64,000 nt of DNA. It comes from an uncultured Lachnospiraceae bacterium. GTDB taxonomy: Bacteria > Bacillota > Clostridia > Lachnospirales > Lachnospiraceae. Both the position numbers and the translations under genes were made by a program. Below, in pieces: positions 33,989-42,534 of this stretch. The first letter of the stretch is position 1, and the number at the start of each line of letters is the position of its first letter. The stretch spans positions 1-64,000 of the forward strand of contig CAMNOU010000011.1 of the NCBI GenBank assembly GCA_946546945.1. Direction: 5' to 3'. The notes beneath the pieces were generated by a model that saw only the letters and a list, made by a program, of their open reading frames with translations, did no database searches and was not told the origin of the DNA.

Positions 33989-35662
33989 TTATTCGGTGAC
34001 TGCAGGAAGGATATGCAGTTTTTTTGCATATCGTATGATCAAATCTCCCTTTGGGAAACTCTTGAGCTCCGACTCCGTCAGCCCTTTGATCTGAAGAAGG
34101 ATCACGGCGTAGGAAATAATGCCTGCCAGGATCGCGATCACCGTGCAGATGGAATTGATGCCGGTCACCTTGTAAAGCACAAAATAAATCAGGTATACGA
34201 CAGCGCCCATAATGACTGCTGAAATCGCGGGTTTTAAAAAGGTCTTGCTGATATCCGGTGTGAATCCGGAATACTTTCGCACGGAAAGTGCGTTCAGGAT
34301 ACACATGACCAGAGAAAACACAATATTTCCGACCGTCATCGCATAAATGTTCAGATGAAAAACAAACAGAGAGATCGGGAGGGAAACAACATTAACGGCA
34401 AGCGCTATGATGGCGTTTCTGATCGGGATCCGCATCCGGTCGATGCCCTGCAGCACTGCATTGGACAGGGTGGATATGGAATAAAAAATAATGCTGATGC
34501 CGCCTGCACGGATCAGGCTCGCTGCCAGATCGGAAGCGCCCGGGAATAACAGCTGCATGATCGGACCTGCCAGAACGATCATGCCGACCGTACACGGCAT
34601 GGCGATCACGAGGATAAAGCGCATGGAAAGGCTGATCCTGTGTCTGACCTGATCGTGATTTTTCAGGGCAAATGCGGCAGCAAGTGCCGGAACACTGCTG
34701 GTCGCAAGCGCGGTCGAAATCGAAATCGGCACCTTGGTCAGGACACTGTAGTATCCTGAATAAATGCCCCACCATTTGGATACGGAATCACTGTCATATC
34801 CCTGCAGGATCGCAAGGTTTTTGAACATGCCCTGATCTACGATCGAAACCAGGTTGTAAAGGGTCGTGCTGACAAGGATCGGAACAATGGTCAGAATCAG
34901 GATCTTCATGATCGAACCGTAGGATTCCGGCACGGTCCTTCTCTGTCTCTGTTCGCGGACGACCATTTTTTTGAATTTTTTGTGATAAAGAATAAACACA
35001 AAAACACAGAAGGCAAGTCCCATGATGGCACCGACACTGGTACCGAGCGTACCTCCGGCTGCCCCGTAGGCTTCCGCATAGTGCTGGTTTCCCCCCATCG
35101 TCTCAGCGATGCGTTTGCCGTATCCGAAAAGGATATACGCGGCTGCAACACTGACAACGGCATTGACGATCTGCTCGAGGATCTGTGAGATCGCGCTGGG
35201 AATCATCGTCCCGAGTCCCTGGAAAAAGCCTCTGAAAACGCCCAGAACAGCAACAATGACCAATGTCGGAGCAAGGACGCGGAGCGGATAATAGCTCAGA
35301 GGTGTCTGGAACAGGTTCGCCAGAGCCTGCGCCTTGAAAAATACGACCAGACAGCCCGCTGTTCCGGTGACGAGCGCGATGATCATTGCGCCCTGAAATA
35401 CTCTCCACGCATTCTGCCTTTTGCGGCTCGCCATGTTGGCGGAAACCATCTTGGATACAGCCATCGGAAGACTGTAGGATGAGATCATCAGCAGTGTGCT
35501 GTATATCTCAAAAGCGCAGCTGTAATAATCATTTCCGTGTTCTCCGATAATATTGGTCATCGGGATGCGGTAGACCAGGCCGATGATTCTGCTGATGATC
35601 GATGCAATCGCCAGGACAGATCCCTGCACAAGAAATGTTGTGTCTTTTTGTCTGTTACTCAT
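33989..35662 (-). CDS. SpoVB/MATE-like polysaccharide flippase
   Basis: A 557-residue MOP-superfamily transporter with about 14 membrane spans. The start TTFLVQGSVLAIASIISRIIGLVYRIPMTNIIG is the SpoVB/YtgP signature. In Bacillus such proteins move lipid-linked wall precursors (MurJ-like) or act in spore cortex formation (SpoVB). Whether this one is the housekeeping or the sporulation paralogue cannot be decided from the sequence. It precedes the BofC-like gene by about 70 bases. Confidence 0.88.
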   Translation of the reverse strand: MSNRQKDTTFLVQGSVLAIASIISRIIGLVYRIPMTNIIGEHGNDYYSCAFEIYSTLLMISSYSLPMAVSKMVSANMASRKRQNAWRVFQGAMIIALVTGTAGCLVVFFKAQALANLFQTPLSYYPLRVLAPTLVIVAVLGVFRGFFQGLGTMIPSAISQILEQIVNAVVSVAAAYILFGYGKRIAETMGGNQHYAEAYGAAGGTLGTSVGAIMGLAFCVFVFILYHKKFKKMVVREQRQRRTVPESYGSIMKILILTIVPILVSTTLYNLVSIVDQGMFKNLAILQGYDSDSVSKWWGIYSGYYSVLTKVPISISTALATSSVPALAAAFALKNHDQVRHRISLSMRFILVIAMPCTVGMIVLAGPIMQLLFPGASDLAASLIRAGGISIIFYSISTLSNAVLQGIDRMRIPIRNAIIALAVNVVSLPISLFVFHLNIYAMTVGNIVFSLVMCILNALSVRKYSGFTPDISKTFLKPAISAVIMGAVVYLIYFVLYKVTGINSICTVIAILAGIISYAVILLQIKGLTESELKSFPKGDLIIRYAKKLHILPAVTE

Positions 35663-35671
35663 GGATAACCT

Positions 35672-36832
35672 CTACTCTGCTGTTTGAAACTCTTCTTCGC
35701 TCGCATAAAAAGCGATCTGATCTTCCAGTGTATTCTGCGTGATGCATACCCAGGTCTTTCCCTGATTCATGACGATCTCCTGTCCGCCTGCATCATAATA
35801 CTTTGTCGGCGCTTTCTGGGAAGCCTTTGACCAGGTCACGGGAATTGCTTTCCCGTTTGTGATGTAATACCCTTTTCCCCCGGACATCGTATCAACGGCC
35901 AGATATCCGGTCTCATTATCAGCGACATACCAGTCGCAGATCTGGATCAGGATATTCTTTACTCTGACCGTCTCTTCGGTCATGGCGTCGAACTGTCTTT
36001 CCCCGTTCTGGTAACGGGCATAAAGACCGGTCTGCGGATCATAGACGAACCACGGACGGTTGACTTTATAGCCGGGCCGCACAACAGCGGCATCCTCGCC
36101 GTTCTCAAGATTGATTTCGGCGGAATCATCCTGGTTGAATGTATAATGCGGCTCATAATCCGCGGCATGCTGTGACTCATATCCTTTGATGGAAATCCCC
36201 TCGCGGATCCCGTCTCCGGTCGTATAGGCATTGTGCGGAGCCTTCCGGGAAGAATCACGGAAATACATGGTGTTTTCCAGACTTCCGTCCAGTCCGCTCA
36301 GATTGTTGACATAGGAATTGCCAAGCATCTCCTTTGCCAGATATGCCTGCCCGTAATGGCCGTAAATCGCGTCAAATTCGAGTGCCCAGTCGATGTAATA
36401 CAGACGGCAGCTGCGGATCGACATGATTTTTTCAATATCTCCGTAATCCTGGAAAATAGGCATCAGTCTCGTCTCGGATCCCTCCACGGGAGCTTCATAA
36501 ATAACATCTGCTTCGCCTATTCCGTACTGAGGAGTGGCTATTTTTGTATTGCCCATCATGACCGCAAAAGGCCGCTGCGCAGCGACGTCCTCGCTGATCC
36601 ATTCCCCGGTCAGGTCACTGCGGGCCTCTCCCGCATGCAGGTCAGGCTGTTCTTCTTCGGCGGAGGCTTCCGCAGGATCATCCTGCCCGGTCAGATCCTC
36701 CACTTCCACAACGCTGATCTCCTGCGCCGGCTGTTCCGGCTGCTGTGCCGGGATTTCGTTCTGTTTGCCGCATCCTGTGAATAAAGCAGCACACATAGCT
36801 CCTGTCAATAATAAAACCGCTGTTTTTTTCAT
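35672..36832 (-). CDS. DUF3048 lipoprotein (YerB-like)
   Basis: A 386-residue secreted lipoprotein. Signal peptide with lipobox FTGCGK, an acidic Pro/Glu-rich linker to about residue 75, then two DUF3048 halves: RPFAVMMGNTKIATPQYGIGEADVIYEAPVEGSETRLMPIF and the C-terminal VKNILIQICDW. Bacillus YerB is the best known member and has no clear function. Start at 36832 chosen because the signal begins MKKTAVLLL. Follows ybeY by about 20 bases. Confidence 0.87.
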   Translation of the reverse strand: MKKTAVLLLTGAMCAALFTGCGKQNEIPAQQPEQPAQEISVVEVEDLTGQDDPAEASAEEEQPDLHAGEARSDLTGEWISEDVAAQRPFAVMMGNTKIATPQYGIGEADVIYEAPVEGSETRLMPIFQDYGDIEKIMSIRSCRLYYIDWALEFDAIYGHYGQAYLAKEMLGNSYVNNLSGLDGSLENTMYFRDSSRKAPHNAYTTGDGIREGISIKGYESQHAADYEPHYTFNQDDSAEINLENGEDAAVVRPGYKVNRPWFVYDPQTGLYARYQNGERQFDAMTEETVRVKNILIQICDWYVADNETGYLAVDTMSGGKGYYITNGKAIPVTWSKASQKAPTKYYDAGGQEIVMNQGKTWVCITQNTLEDQIAFYASEEEFQTAE

Positions 36833-36854
36833 AAATAATTCCATTCACTTTCTT

Positions 36855-37352
36855 TTATCTTTGGATATGAAGGATATCAAGGATTCTGTTCTGATGCTCT
36901 TCCATGACCGAGGCCTCTTCGGGAACCATATGATCATATCCCATGAGGTGGAGCATACTGTGCGTGATCAGAAAGGCATATTCGCGCTTCTCGGAATGCC
37001 CGTATTCCTGTGCCTGTTCACTGACTTTTTCCAAAGAAAGGACAATGTCTCCGAGAAGGATCTCTCCGGTATCCGGATTTCTGTCACAGAAAGGATCTTC
37101 GGAAAGGTCTGAAAAATCCGCCGGAGCGGGATATTCCAGCATCGGAAAAGACAGCACATCGGTCGGACTGTCGATTCCCCTTGTTTCTTTGTTGATCTCA
37201 TGAATACGCGTATTATCCACCAGAGTCAGCGAAACCTCTGCCTCAAAGGGAAAGTGCTCCTCTTCGAGCGCTGTGCGGATCACTTTTTTCGCCAGTTCCC
37301 GGTAATGAAACGGGAACGCAGGCTTGCATTCACAGACTAGATTGAGTGTCAT
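36855..37352 (-). CDS. ybeY: endoribonuclease YbeY
   Basis: A 165-residue zinc-dependent RNase involved in 16S rRNA 3' maturation and ribosome quality control. The zinc motif HSMLHLMGYDH (H-x3-H-x5-H) lies at about 131-141, preceded by LGDIVLSLE. It follows phoH by 3 bases, a conserved pairing. The pgpH, dgkA and era genes that often lie in this cluster are not here. Confidence 0.95.
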   Translation of the reverse strand: MTLNLVCECKPAFPFHYRELAKKVIRTALEEEHFPFEAEVSLTLVDNTRIHEINKETRGIDSPTDVLSFPMLEYPAPADFSDLSEDPFCDRNPDTGEILLGDIVLSLEKVSEQAQEYGHSEKREYAFLITHSMLHLMGYDHMVPEEASVMEEHQNRILDILHIQR

Positions 37353-37355
37353 GAT

Positions 37356-38366
37356 CTATCTGTCTCCCTTCTTTGAAGATCGTTTTTTCCGTTCCGGCGC
37401 CGCTTTTTTCGCCTGGCGGCTCTCGTATTCATCATAAGCCCGTACAATCTTCTGGACAAGAGGATGTCTTACAACATCCTGACTGGTCAGTTCGCAAAAA
37501 GCGATGTCATCCACTTTCTTTAAGACCTGCATGGCCACATCCAGTCCCGATCTGACGCCAAAGGCGAGATCCTTCTGGGAGGCATCTCCTGTGACGACGA
37601 CCTTGGAACCGAAACCGATTCTGGTCAAAAACATTTTCATCTGTGCGGGCGTCGTGTTCTGCGCTTCGTCCAGAATGATAAAAGCGTTGTCCAGCGTACG
37701 GCCGCGCATATAGGCGAGCGGCGCGACCTCGATCAGTCCCTTCTCCTGGTTGCGGATAAAACTCTCTGCCCCCATGATCTGATACAGCGCATCGTAGAGG
37801 GGACGCAGATAAGGATCGATCTTGCTTTGCAGATCGCCGGGAAGAAAACCGAGCTTCTCTCCGGCCTCGATCGCCGGGCGGGTAAGGATGATACGGCCGA
37901 CCTCCTCATTTTTAAAAGCAGTGATCGCCATCGCCATGGCCAGATAGGTCTTTCCCGTTCCTGCAGGCCCGACACCGAACACAATCATTTTATCGCGGAT
38001 CTGATCGACATAATCCTTCTGGCCGAGGGTCTTTGGTTTTACCGCTTTGCCGTCGATCGTATGACAGATGATCTCACTGTCAGCTACCAGCAGCGCATGT
38101 TTGCTGATCGTGCAGGTGTCCAGAGCATAATTGACATTCTGCTCGGTAATATCACTGCCCTTTGCCGACAGGGCAATCAGCTGACTGATAACGGCGCAGG
38201 CGCTGTCCACGGCAGCCTGGCTCCCCATGATCTTCAGCCCGCCGTCACGGACGACCATCGTGACGCTCAGTGTTTTTTCAATTTTCTTCAGCCATGCATC
38301 AAATTTTCCGAACACATTGGACATGTGATCAATCGGAATATCTATCATTTGCTGTATTAATTCCAT
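37356..38366 (-). CDS. phoH: PhoH-family ATPase
   Basis: A 336-residue cytoplasmic ATPase of the PhoH family. An N-terminal KH-like segment (VTMVVRDGGLKIMGSQAAVD) precedes the P-loop domain with Walker A GPAGTGKTYLA and Walker B FIILDEAQNTTP; the tail is highly basic. Probably an RNA helicase-like partner of YbeY. Start at 38366 is set by AAAGGACC; an in-frame ATG at 38393 overlapping yqfD lacks a ribosome site. Confidence 0.93.
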   Translation of the reverse strand: MELIQQMIDIPIDHMSNVFGKFDAWLKKIEKTLSVTMVVRDGGLKIMGSQAAVDSACAVISQLIALSAKGSDITEQNVNYALDTCTISKHALLVADSEIICHTIDGKAVKPKTLGQKDYVDQIRDKMIVFGVGPAGTGKTYLAMAMAITAFKNEEVGRIILTRPAIEAGEKLGFLPGDLQSKIDPYLRPLYDALYQIMGAESFIRNQEKGLIEVAPLAYMRGRTLDNAFIILDEAQNTTPAQMKMFLTRIGFGSKVVVTGDASQKDLAFGVRSGLDVAMQVLKKVDDIAFCELTSQDVVRHPLVQKIVRAYDEYESRQAKKAAPERKKRSSKKGDR

Positions 38367-38392
38367 CCGGTCCTTTCCCTTTCTCTGTCTCA

Positions 38393-39607
38393 TCAGCGGG
38401 GGGTGATCAGATATTGCTGCTGCCTGATCAGTACATCGAGTTTTCCCGTTACATGTACCATTTTCCCACTATCGTCTATCATAACACTTTTGTGCAGGAT
38501 TTGAATACCATTTTCTTGTAATTTTTTATCATATTTTTTGTAATTCTTCTCTGCCTGCTCCCGGATTTCTTCTTTTGTAAGCTCCTTCTTGAGGGGCGTG
38601 GTTCTGCGCCGTTCGATCCGGATGATGCGTACGGGAAGATAAAAATCCTTTCCGATCACGGCCTGGGATATGTCAGCCATCTCGACAAAGTGATCGCACT
38701 TTGGAAGTTTCCCGACAGGAAAAAAACGGCCGCCCAGAAGAAAAACATATGCCGTATGCGTTTTTTCCGAAACGGCAAACCGTGTCCGGGAGCGGGGAAA
38801 GCGGTCTTTGTAGGAAATGGTGCTGCGGATCGTTACATCCGCATCGCTTTTTACATACTTCCTTCCCGTAATCTCACCGGCATCATTTTTCCGCTCTACG
38901 ATTCCGGAGACGAGGATGTCGCCCTTTTTTACAGAATCCTGTGCTTTCACCAGAGGCGTTCCCTGACGGGTCGTAATCGACTGAACGACCCCGTCCGCAC
39001 TGGCGGCCAGGTCGGCGCACGGCGCATCTGCCTGTTCTTTGTCCCGTGTGCTTTTGTCCCCTCTCAGACGTTCCCGGATTTCAACGGAAAGCCTGGTGCC
39101 CTCGATTTTTGCGGATACCCAGGTGATCTCATCAAAATGTTCCCGAAGGGCTGTCTGCAGATCTTTACAGTGAATGTCTCTTTTCAGGGAAGCGTATCCC
39201 GCGCCCTTCTCCTCAAGGAAATCACGGATCACCTGATCAGAATAGCGGCTGTTGCCGGATATATCGACACGCCAGATAAAGGCAGACAGGACCAGAATCA
39301 GGCAGCAGGCCAATCCGAGCCCCGCCGGGAAAAACAGATGGTTTTTGTATCTGCGCAGAAGAAAAGGAAGACCGGACTTCCGGATAATCCGGAGGGTGCC
39401 CCCTGTTTTTTCCAGGGCAGGTCCGAGAGATTTCGCCCATTTGCGGCTGATGAAAAAAGAACAGCCATCCTCTGTAATCCGGACATCCCGGAGAACCAGA
39501 TTCCTGTGTGCGCAGAGGTTAAGAAAACGTTCAACGGAATTCCCGGTGATCTGAACATACAGATATCCTTGCAAAAAGCAGATCAGACGAAGCATGCAGT
39601 CCCTCAC
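38393..39607 (-). CDS. yqfD: sporulation protein YqfD
   Basis: A 404-residue membrane protein. N-terminal region with YVQITGNSVERFLNLCAHRNL, one clear membrane helix (about 95-115), then an extracytoplasmic domain and a POTRA/stage IV-like C-terminal part, with VSAKIEGTRLSVEIRERL typical of YqfD. In Bacillus yqfD is transcribed by sigma-E in the mother cell. It overlaps yqfC by 4 bases. Confidence 0.87.
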   Translation of the reverse strand: MRDCMLRLICFLQGYLYVQITGNSVERFLNLCAHRNLVLRDVRITEDGCSFFISRKWAKSLGPALEKTGGTLRIIRKSGLPFLLRRYKNHLFFPAGLGLACCLILVLSAFIWRVDISGNSRYSDQVIRDFLEEKGAGYASLKRDIHCKDLQTALREHFDEITWVSAKIEGTRLSVEIRERLRGDKSTRDKEQADAPCADLAASADGVVQSITTRQGTPLVKAQDSVKKGDILVSGIVERKNDAGEITGRKYVKSDADVTIRSTISYKDRFPRSRTRFAVSEKTHTAYVFLLGGRFFPVGKLPKCDHFVEMADISQAVIGKDFYLPVRIIRIERRRTTPLKKELTKEEIREQAEKNYKKYDKKLQENGIQILHKSVMIDDSGKMVHVTGKLDVLIRQQQYLITPR

Positions 39608-39888
39608 ATAGTATATTGAATTTGGTTAATGGTGCCGGTAATCTTCATATCCGCATTGGTGTAATATTCCATTCGCAGATCTTTTCCGCAGATCAGGAGC
39701 TGTCCGTGCTTTAATGACAGCCGGATCCGGTCTGTGTCAAAATTCAGGATGCCGCTGTAGTTCTCGATCAGCATTTCGCTTCTGCCGGTGATGGTCACAA
39801 TGGGTTCACAAAGCATCAGATCTTTCGGCAGATCCAGATGTTCTGTCATGGTTTCCAGAAGGCTTCTTTTGGGTGTCATGTTCTTCAT
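39604..39888 (-). CDS. yqfC: sporulation protein YqfC
   Basis: A 94-residue soluble protein: LDLPKDLMLCEPIVTITGRSEMLIENYSGIL then DRIRLSLKHGQLLICGKDL. This matches the sigma-E-controlled YqfC family, which always lies before yqfD. The best ATG is at 39888; a TTG two codons earlier is also in frame. No strong ribosome site is visible. Confidence 0.85.
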   Translation of the reverse strand: MKNMTPKRSLLETMTEHLDLPKDLMLCEPIVTITGRSEMLIENYSGILNFDTDRIRLSLKHGQLLICGKDLRMEYYTNADMKITGTINQIQYTM

Positions 39889-39917
39889 ACACAAAATATA
39901 TGAAGGCAGGCCGTCGA

Positions 39918-40214
39918 TTATTCGGAGCCTGCCTCCAATGCGATAAAAAACATCTCATAAAAATCATCTTCACCGAGGAGCATGGGTGAATTCTCCCCTC
40001 CTCCGTTGGTGCTTCGCTTCATTGCTGCCACAAATTCTTCTCCGGCAAGGATCAGATCCATCTCATAAATCTCATAACCGAGCTGGCGGCACTTTGCGCA
40101 GAACGCCCCGTAGGGATCCTCCGCTTTCCGGGTCTCAAGAAGCTCCATTTTCAGAAGGTCATCCTGCAGAGCCCTCTGCTGCAGCTCGTAAAGCATTTCC
40201 AGTGTATGATCCAT
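39918..40214 (-). CDS. hypothetical protein, possibly Nif11-like
   Basis: A 98-residue, mostly helical, acidic protein of unknown function. It opens with a heptad-like helix (LEMLYELQQRALQDDLLKMELLE), continues AFCAKCRQLGYEIYEMDLILAGEEF and ends with a Gly-rich turn and SPMLLGEDDFYEMFF. The helix and the LGYEIYEMDL stretch recall Nif11-type leader regions, but there is no core peptide after a GG cleavage site and no modifying enzyme nearby. AAAAGGAGCTGATATTCC precedes the ATG, so the gene is real. Confidence 0.6.
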   Translation of the reverse strand: MDHTLEMLYELQQRALQDDLLKMELLETRKAEDPYGAFCAKCRQLGYEIYEMDLILAGEEFVAAMKRSTNGGGENSPMLLGEDDFYEMFFIALEAGSE

Positions 40215-40241
40215 GGAATATCAGCTCCTTTTCCCAACAGT

Positions 40242-40721
40242 TTATTTGTGATAAGGTTCATTGGATAGAATGCGGAAGGCGCGGTAGATCTGCTCCAGCA
40301 GAATCACGCGCATCAGCTGGTGCGGGAAGGTCATATCCGAGAAGCTAAGCTTCATATCCGACCGCTTCAGGACTTCCTCGGAGAGCCCCAGAGACCCTCC
40401 GATTACAAATCCGATGTCGCTTTGTCCGTGCAGTCCCAGTCCCTGGAGCTTTTCCGAAAAGACGACGGAATCCATCTTCCTGCCGTTGATCGCGAGTGCG
40501 ATCACGTACTCCGTATCACGGATCTGGCGCAGCAGCCGGACCCCTTCCCTGTCTTTGATCTGTTTTTCCAGGGCCTCTCCGGCACCGTCCGGCGTTTTTT
40601 CATCGGGCACCTCTACGATTTTTAATTTACAGTAGCGGCCCAAACGTCTTACATATTCTTCGATCGCCTGCCGGAAAAAGGATTCTTTGATCCTGCCGAC
40701 GGTATAAAGCGTAATATTCAT
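40242..40721 (-). CDS. rlmH: 23S rRNA (pseudouridine1915-N3)-methyltransferase RlmH
   Basis: A 159-residue SPOUT methyltransferase that uses S-adenosylmethionine to methylate pseudouridine 1915, a position made by RluD, encoded earlier in this window. The knot region FVIGGSLGLSEEV and C-terminal FPHQLMRVILLEQIYRAFRI are family signatures. Usual length. Five bases after the acetate transporter stop, it may share a transcript. Confidence 0.95.
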   Translation of the reverse strand: MNITLYTVGRIKESFFRQAIEEYVRRLGRYCKLKIVEVPDEKTPDGAGEALEKQIKDREGVRLLRQIRDTEYVIALAINGRKMDSVVFSEKLQGLGLHGQSDIGFVIGGSLGLSEEVLKRSDMKLSFSDMTFPHQLMRVILLEQIYRAFRILSNEPYHK

Positions 40722-40726
40722 AGCGG

Positions 40727-41290
40727 TCAGACCGGCATGATCGGCTTGTTGAACTCGCCGTCTACAATACCTGCTACTGCCGTATAGATTGCGGAAGCTC
40801 CGCAGAAGATACCTTCGATTCCCGCGATGATGCCGATGACATGGCTGCCCGTAAAGTTCTCAAGGGCAAGAAGCAGGAACAAAAGCATCAGCGTGAAAAA
40901 GACGATCTGTGTAGCATGATTGGCTTTTATGGTTCCGATAAACATAAAGAGGGTGAAAATACACCACAGAATCATATAAAATCCCATCGACTTACCGTCT
41001 GCGCTTTCAGTTCCGAGATGTGCCGGGTTCACCAGAATAATGACCAGTGACCACCAGAACAGGCCATAGGATGTGAACGCAGTCGCGCCAAAGGTGTTGC
41101 CTGCCCTGAATTCCATCAGGCCGGCGATGAACTGTGCCAGTCCGCCCATTGCGATCCCCATGGCAAGGATCATAATCGAAAACTCAATGATGCCCGCGTT
41201 GTGAAGGTTCAGTAATACCGTAGTCATCCCGAATCCGAGAAGCCCCAGAGGCCCCGCATTCGCTTCTTTGTGTACAGTTGCTTCTGACAT
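40727..41290 (-). CDS. acetate uptake transporter (SatP/GPR1 family)
   Basis: A 187-residue integral membrane protein with six hydrophobic spans. GPLGLLGFGMTTVLLNLHNAG is the GPR1/FUN34/yaaH signature (usually NPAPLGL), so it probably carries acetate or related short-chain acids. Start at 41290 follows AGGAGG; in-frame codons upstream of it run into the tRNA gene and were excluded. Cotranscribed with rlmH. Confidence 0.9.
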   Translation of the reverse strand: MSEATVHKEANAGPLGLLGFGMTTVLLNLHNAGIIEFSIMILAMGIAMGGLAQFIAGLMEFRAGNTFGATAFTSYGLFWWSLVIILVNPAHLGTESADGKSMGFYMILWCIFTLFMFIGTIKANHATQIVFFTLMLLFLLLALENFTGSHVIGIIAGIEGIFCGASAIYTAVAGIVDGEFNKPIMPV

Positions 41291-41314
41291 ACTCAAATTT
41301 CCTCCTTTGTAAGT

Positions 41315-41333
41315 AAACCTGACAAACAGGTTT
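41315..41333 (-). promoter_or_regulatory. inverted repeat in the acetate transporter leader
   Basis: AAACCTG-acaaa-CAGGTTT, a 7-bp perfect repeat just upstream of the AGGAGG site. It could be an operator or an RNA hairpin; the promoter of the gene could not be read with confidence. Confidence 0.3.
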
Positions 41334-41369
41334 TTAAATGATAAACCGATAGTTAAAGAATATATACAG

Positions 41370-41400
41370 AAAAAGACCGCAGAAAAAAACTCTCTGCGGT
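41370..41400 (-). terminator. intrinsic terminator after tRNA-Thr
   Basis: On the - strand ACCGCAGA and TCTGCGGT form an 8-bp stem around a 9-base loop followed by CTTTTTC, 10 bases past the tRNA 3' end. Confidence 0.75.
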
Positions 41401-41410
41401 ATCTGCAAAA

Positions 41411-41483
41411 AGCTGATAACGGGAATCGAACCCGTGACCTCCGCCTTACCAAGGCGACGCTCTACCGACTGAGCCATATCAGC
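41411..41483 (-). tRNA. tRNA-Thr(GGT)
   Basis: Read on the - strand this is a 73-base cloverleaf: acceptor stem GCTGATA/TATCAGC, D loop with CTCAGTCGGTAGAG, anticodon loop TTGGTAA with anticodon GGT, and T arm GGGTTCGATTCCC. Discriminator base is T and CCA is not encoded. It has its own promoter and terminator and sits between the acetate transporter and the CAAX protease gene. Confidence 0.95.
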
Positions 41484-41509
41484 TTGTTCAGTATCAACTG
41501 ACCTTAAGT

Positions 41510-41538
41510 AATATACTATATTGGTCGACAAAAGTCAA
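41510..41538 (-). promoter_or_regulatory. sigma-A promoter of tRNA-Thr
   Basis: On the - strand TTGACT, a 17-base spacer and TATATT, 26 bases before the tRNA 5' end; a strong consensus-like pair. Confidence 0.7.
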
Positions 41539-41559
41539 ACCTTTTTTAAAAAAACATTT

Positions 41560-42534
41560 TTATGCTGTCATTGTCCCGGCAAACATGAGAATACATACGC
41601 CGATGAACAGCCAGATGCCTGCATTTCCGAAAATCCTTTTTGCCATGACACGGGCCGGGGCACTGTACTCTCCCGGGCGCAGATCGAGTGCCTTCAGCGC
41701 TGTGACCAGTCTGAAAAGACCGATGAGCCCGAGGATGAATAATCCGATTTCAAAAACACCGTAGCCCGCCAGGACACCCAGATGATCATAGATGAACCGG
41801 AGGACCTCCGGATCCTGCAGGGACTGTGCGGAGGTGAGCAGATCCAGATCAATGTGCCTCAAAAACAGCAGGGGGACAAATCCGCCCAGAAAGTTGATCG
41901 TCATATGCAGACTGATGGTGTAACGCAGCCTGCCGGTACGGATATAAATGTAGGCAAAGAGACATCCGAGGCCAAAGGCGTAAAATACCTGATAGAAGTT
42001 TCCGTGGAACAGTCCGAACAGAAAACCGGAAAGAAAAATCGCAGTCCGGTCTCCGAATACAATGACCCGGTCGATCAGTACCTTCCGGAACATCACTTCC
42101 TCCAGAACGGGCGCAAGCACCACAGAGAAAAGGAAGGAATACAGAAGGTTCTCTTCCAGCATCAGCTCCTGAAGGTCAAACGACATCTCCATGCCGGTCA
42201 GATTTGAGATAATATTGACAAGCGCATTCCCCATCAGATTGCCGGCCAGCATGATGAACAGGCAGATGCAAAGAAGGGCGATCCATCGTCCGGCCCGCAG
42301 GGAGCCCTGCAGGATGCGCATCTTCGGGAGTTTTTTCATCATCACCGCACACAGCGGGAAGCCAACCAGATACAACGGCCCCAGCGCTATTACGTAAGTC
42401 ATGAGGTCCGTACCGTAGATCTGCGGCGCAAAATGGCTGATGGCGGCCGAAACCGCCTGAGCGAGGATCATCGTTACAATGGCAAGCACAAAATAGGACA
42501 TTCCTGTTCTAGAGAAAAATTTCCGGTAATTCAT
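41560..42534 (-). CDS. CPBP-family intramembrane metalloprotease (CAAX protease-like)
   Basis: A 324-residue membrane protein with about eight spans. The metal-site motifs are present: EEVMFRKVL (motif 1, EExxxR) and FGLFHGNFYQ (motif 2, FxxxH). Bacterial members are linked to peptide maturation or self-immunity, but most have no known substrate; no bacteriocin gene is visible here. Its ATG overlaps the DUF554 stop (ATGA), so it belongs to the sigH-DUF554 transcript. A long in-frame extension upstream lies inside DUF554 and was excluded. Confidence 0.87.
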   Translation of the reverse strand: MNYRKFFSRTGMSYFVLAIVTMILAQAVSAAISHFAPQIYGTDLMTYVIALGPLYLVGFPLCAVMMKKLPKMRILQGSLRAGRWIALLCICLFIMLAGNLMGNALVNIISNLTGMEMSFDLQELMLEENLLYSFLFSVVLAPVLEEVMFRKVLIDRVIVFGDRTAIFLSGFLFGLFHGNFYQVFYAFGLGCLFAYIYIRTGRLRYTISLHMTINFLGGFVPLLFLRHIDLDLLTSAQSLQDPEVLRFIYDHLGVLAGYGVFEIGLFILGLIGLFRLVTALKALDLRPGEYSAPARVMAKRIFGNAGIWLFIGVCILMFAGTMTA

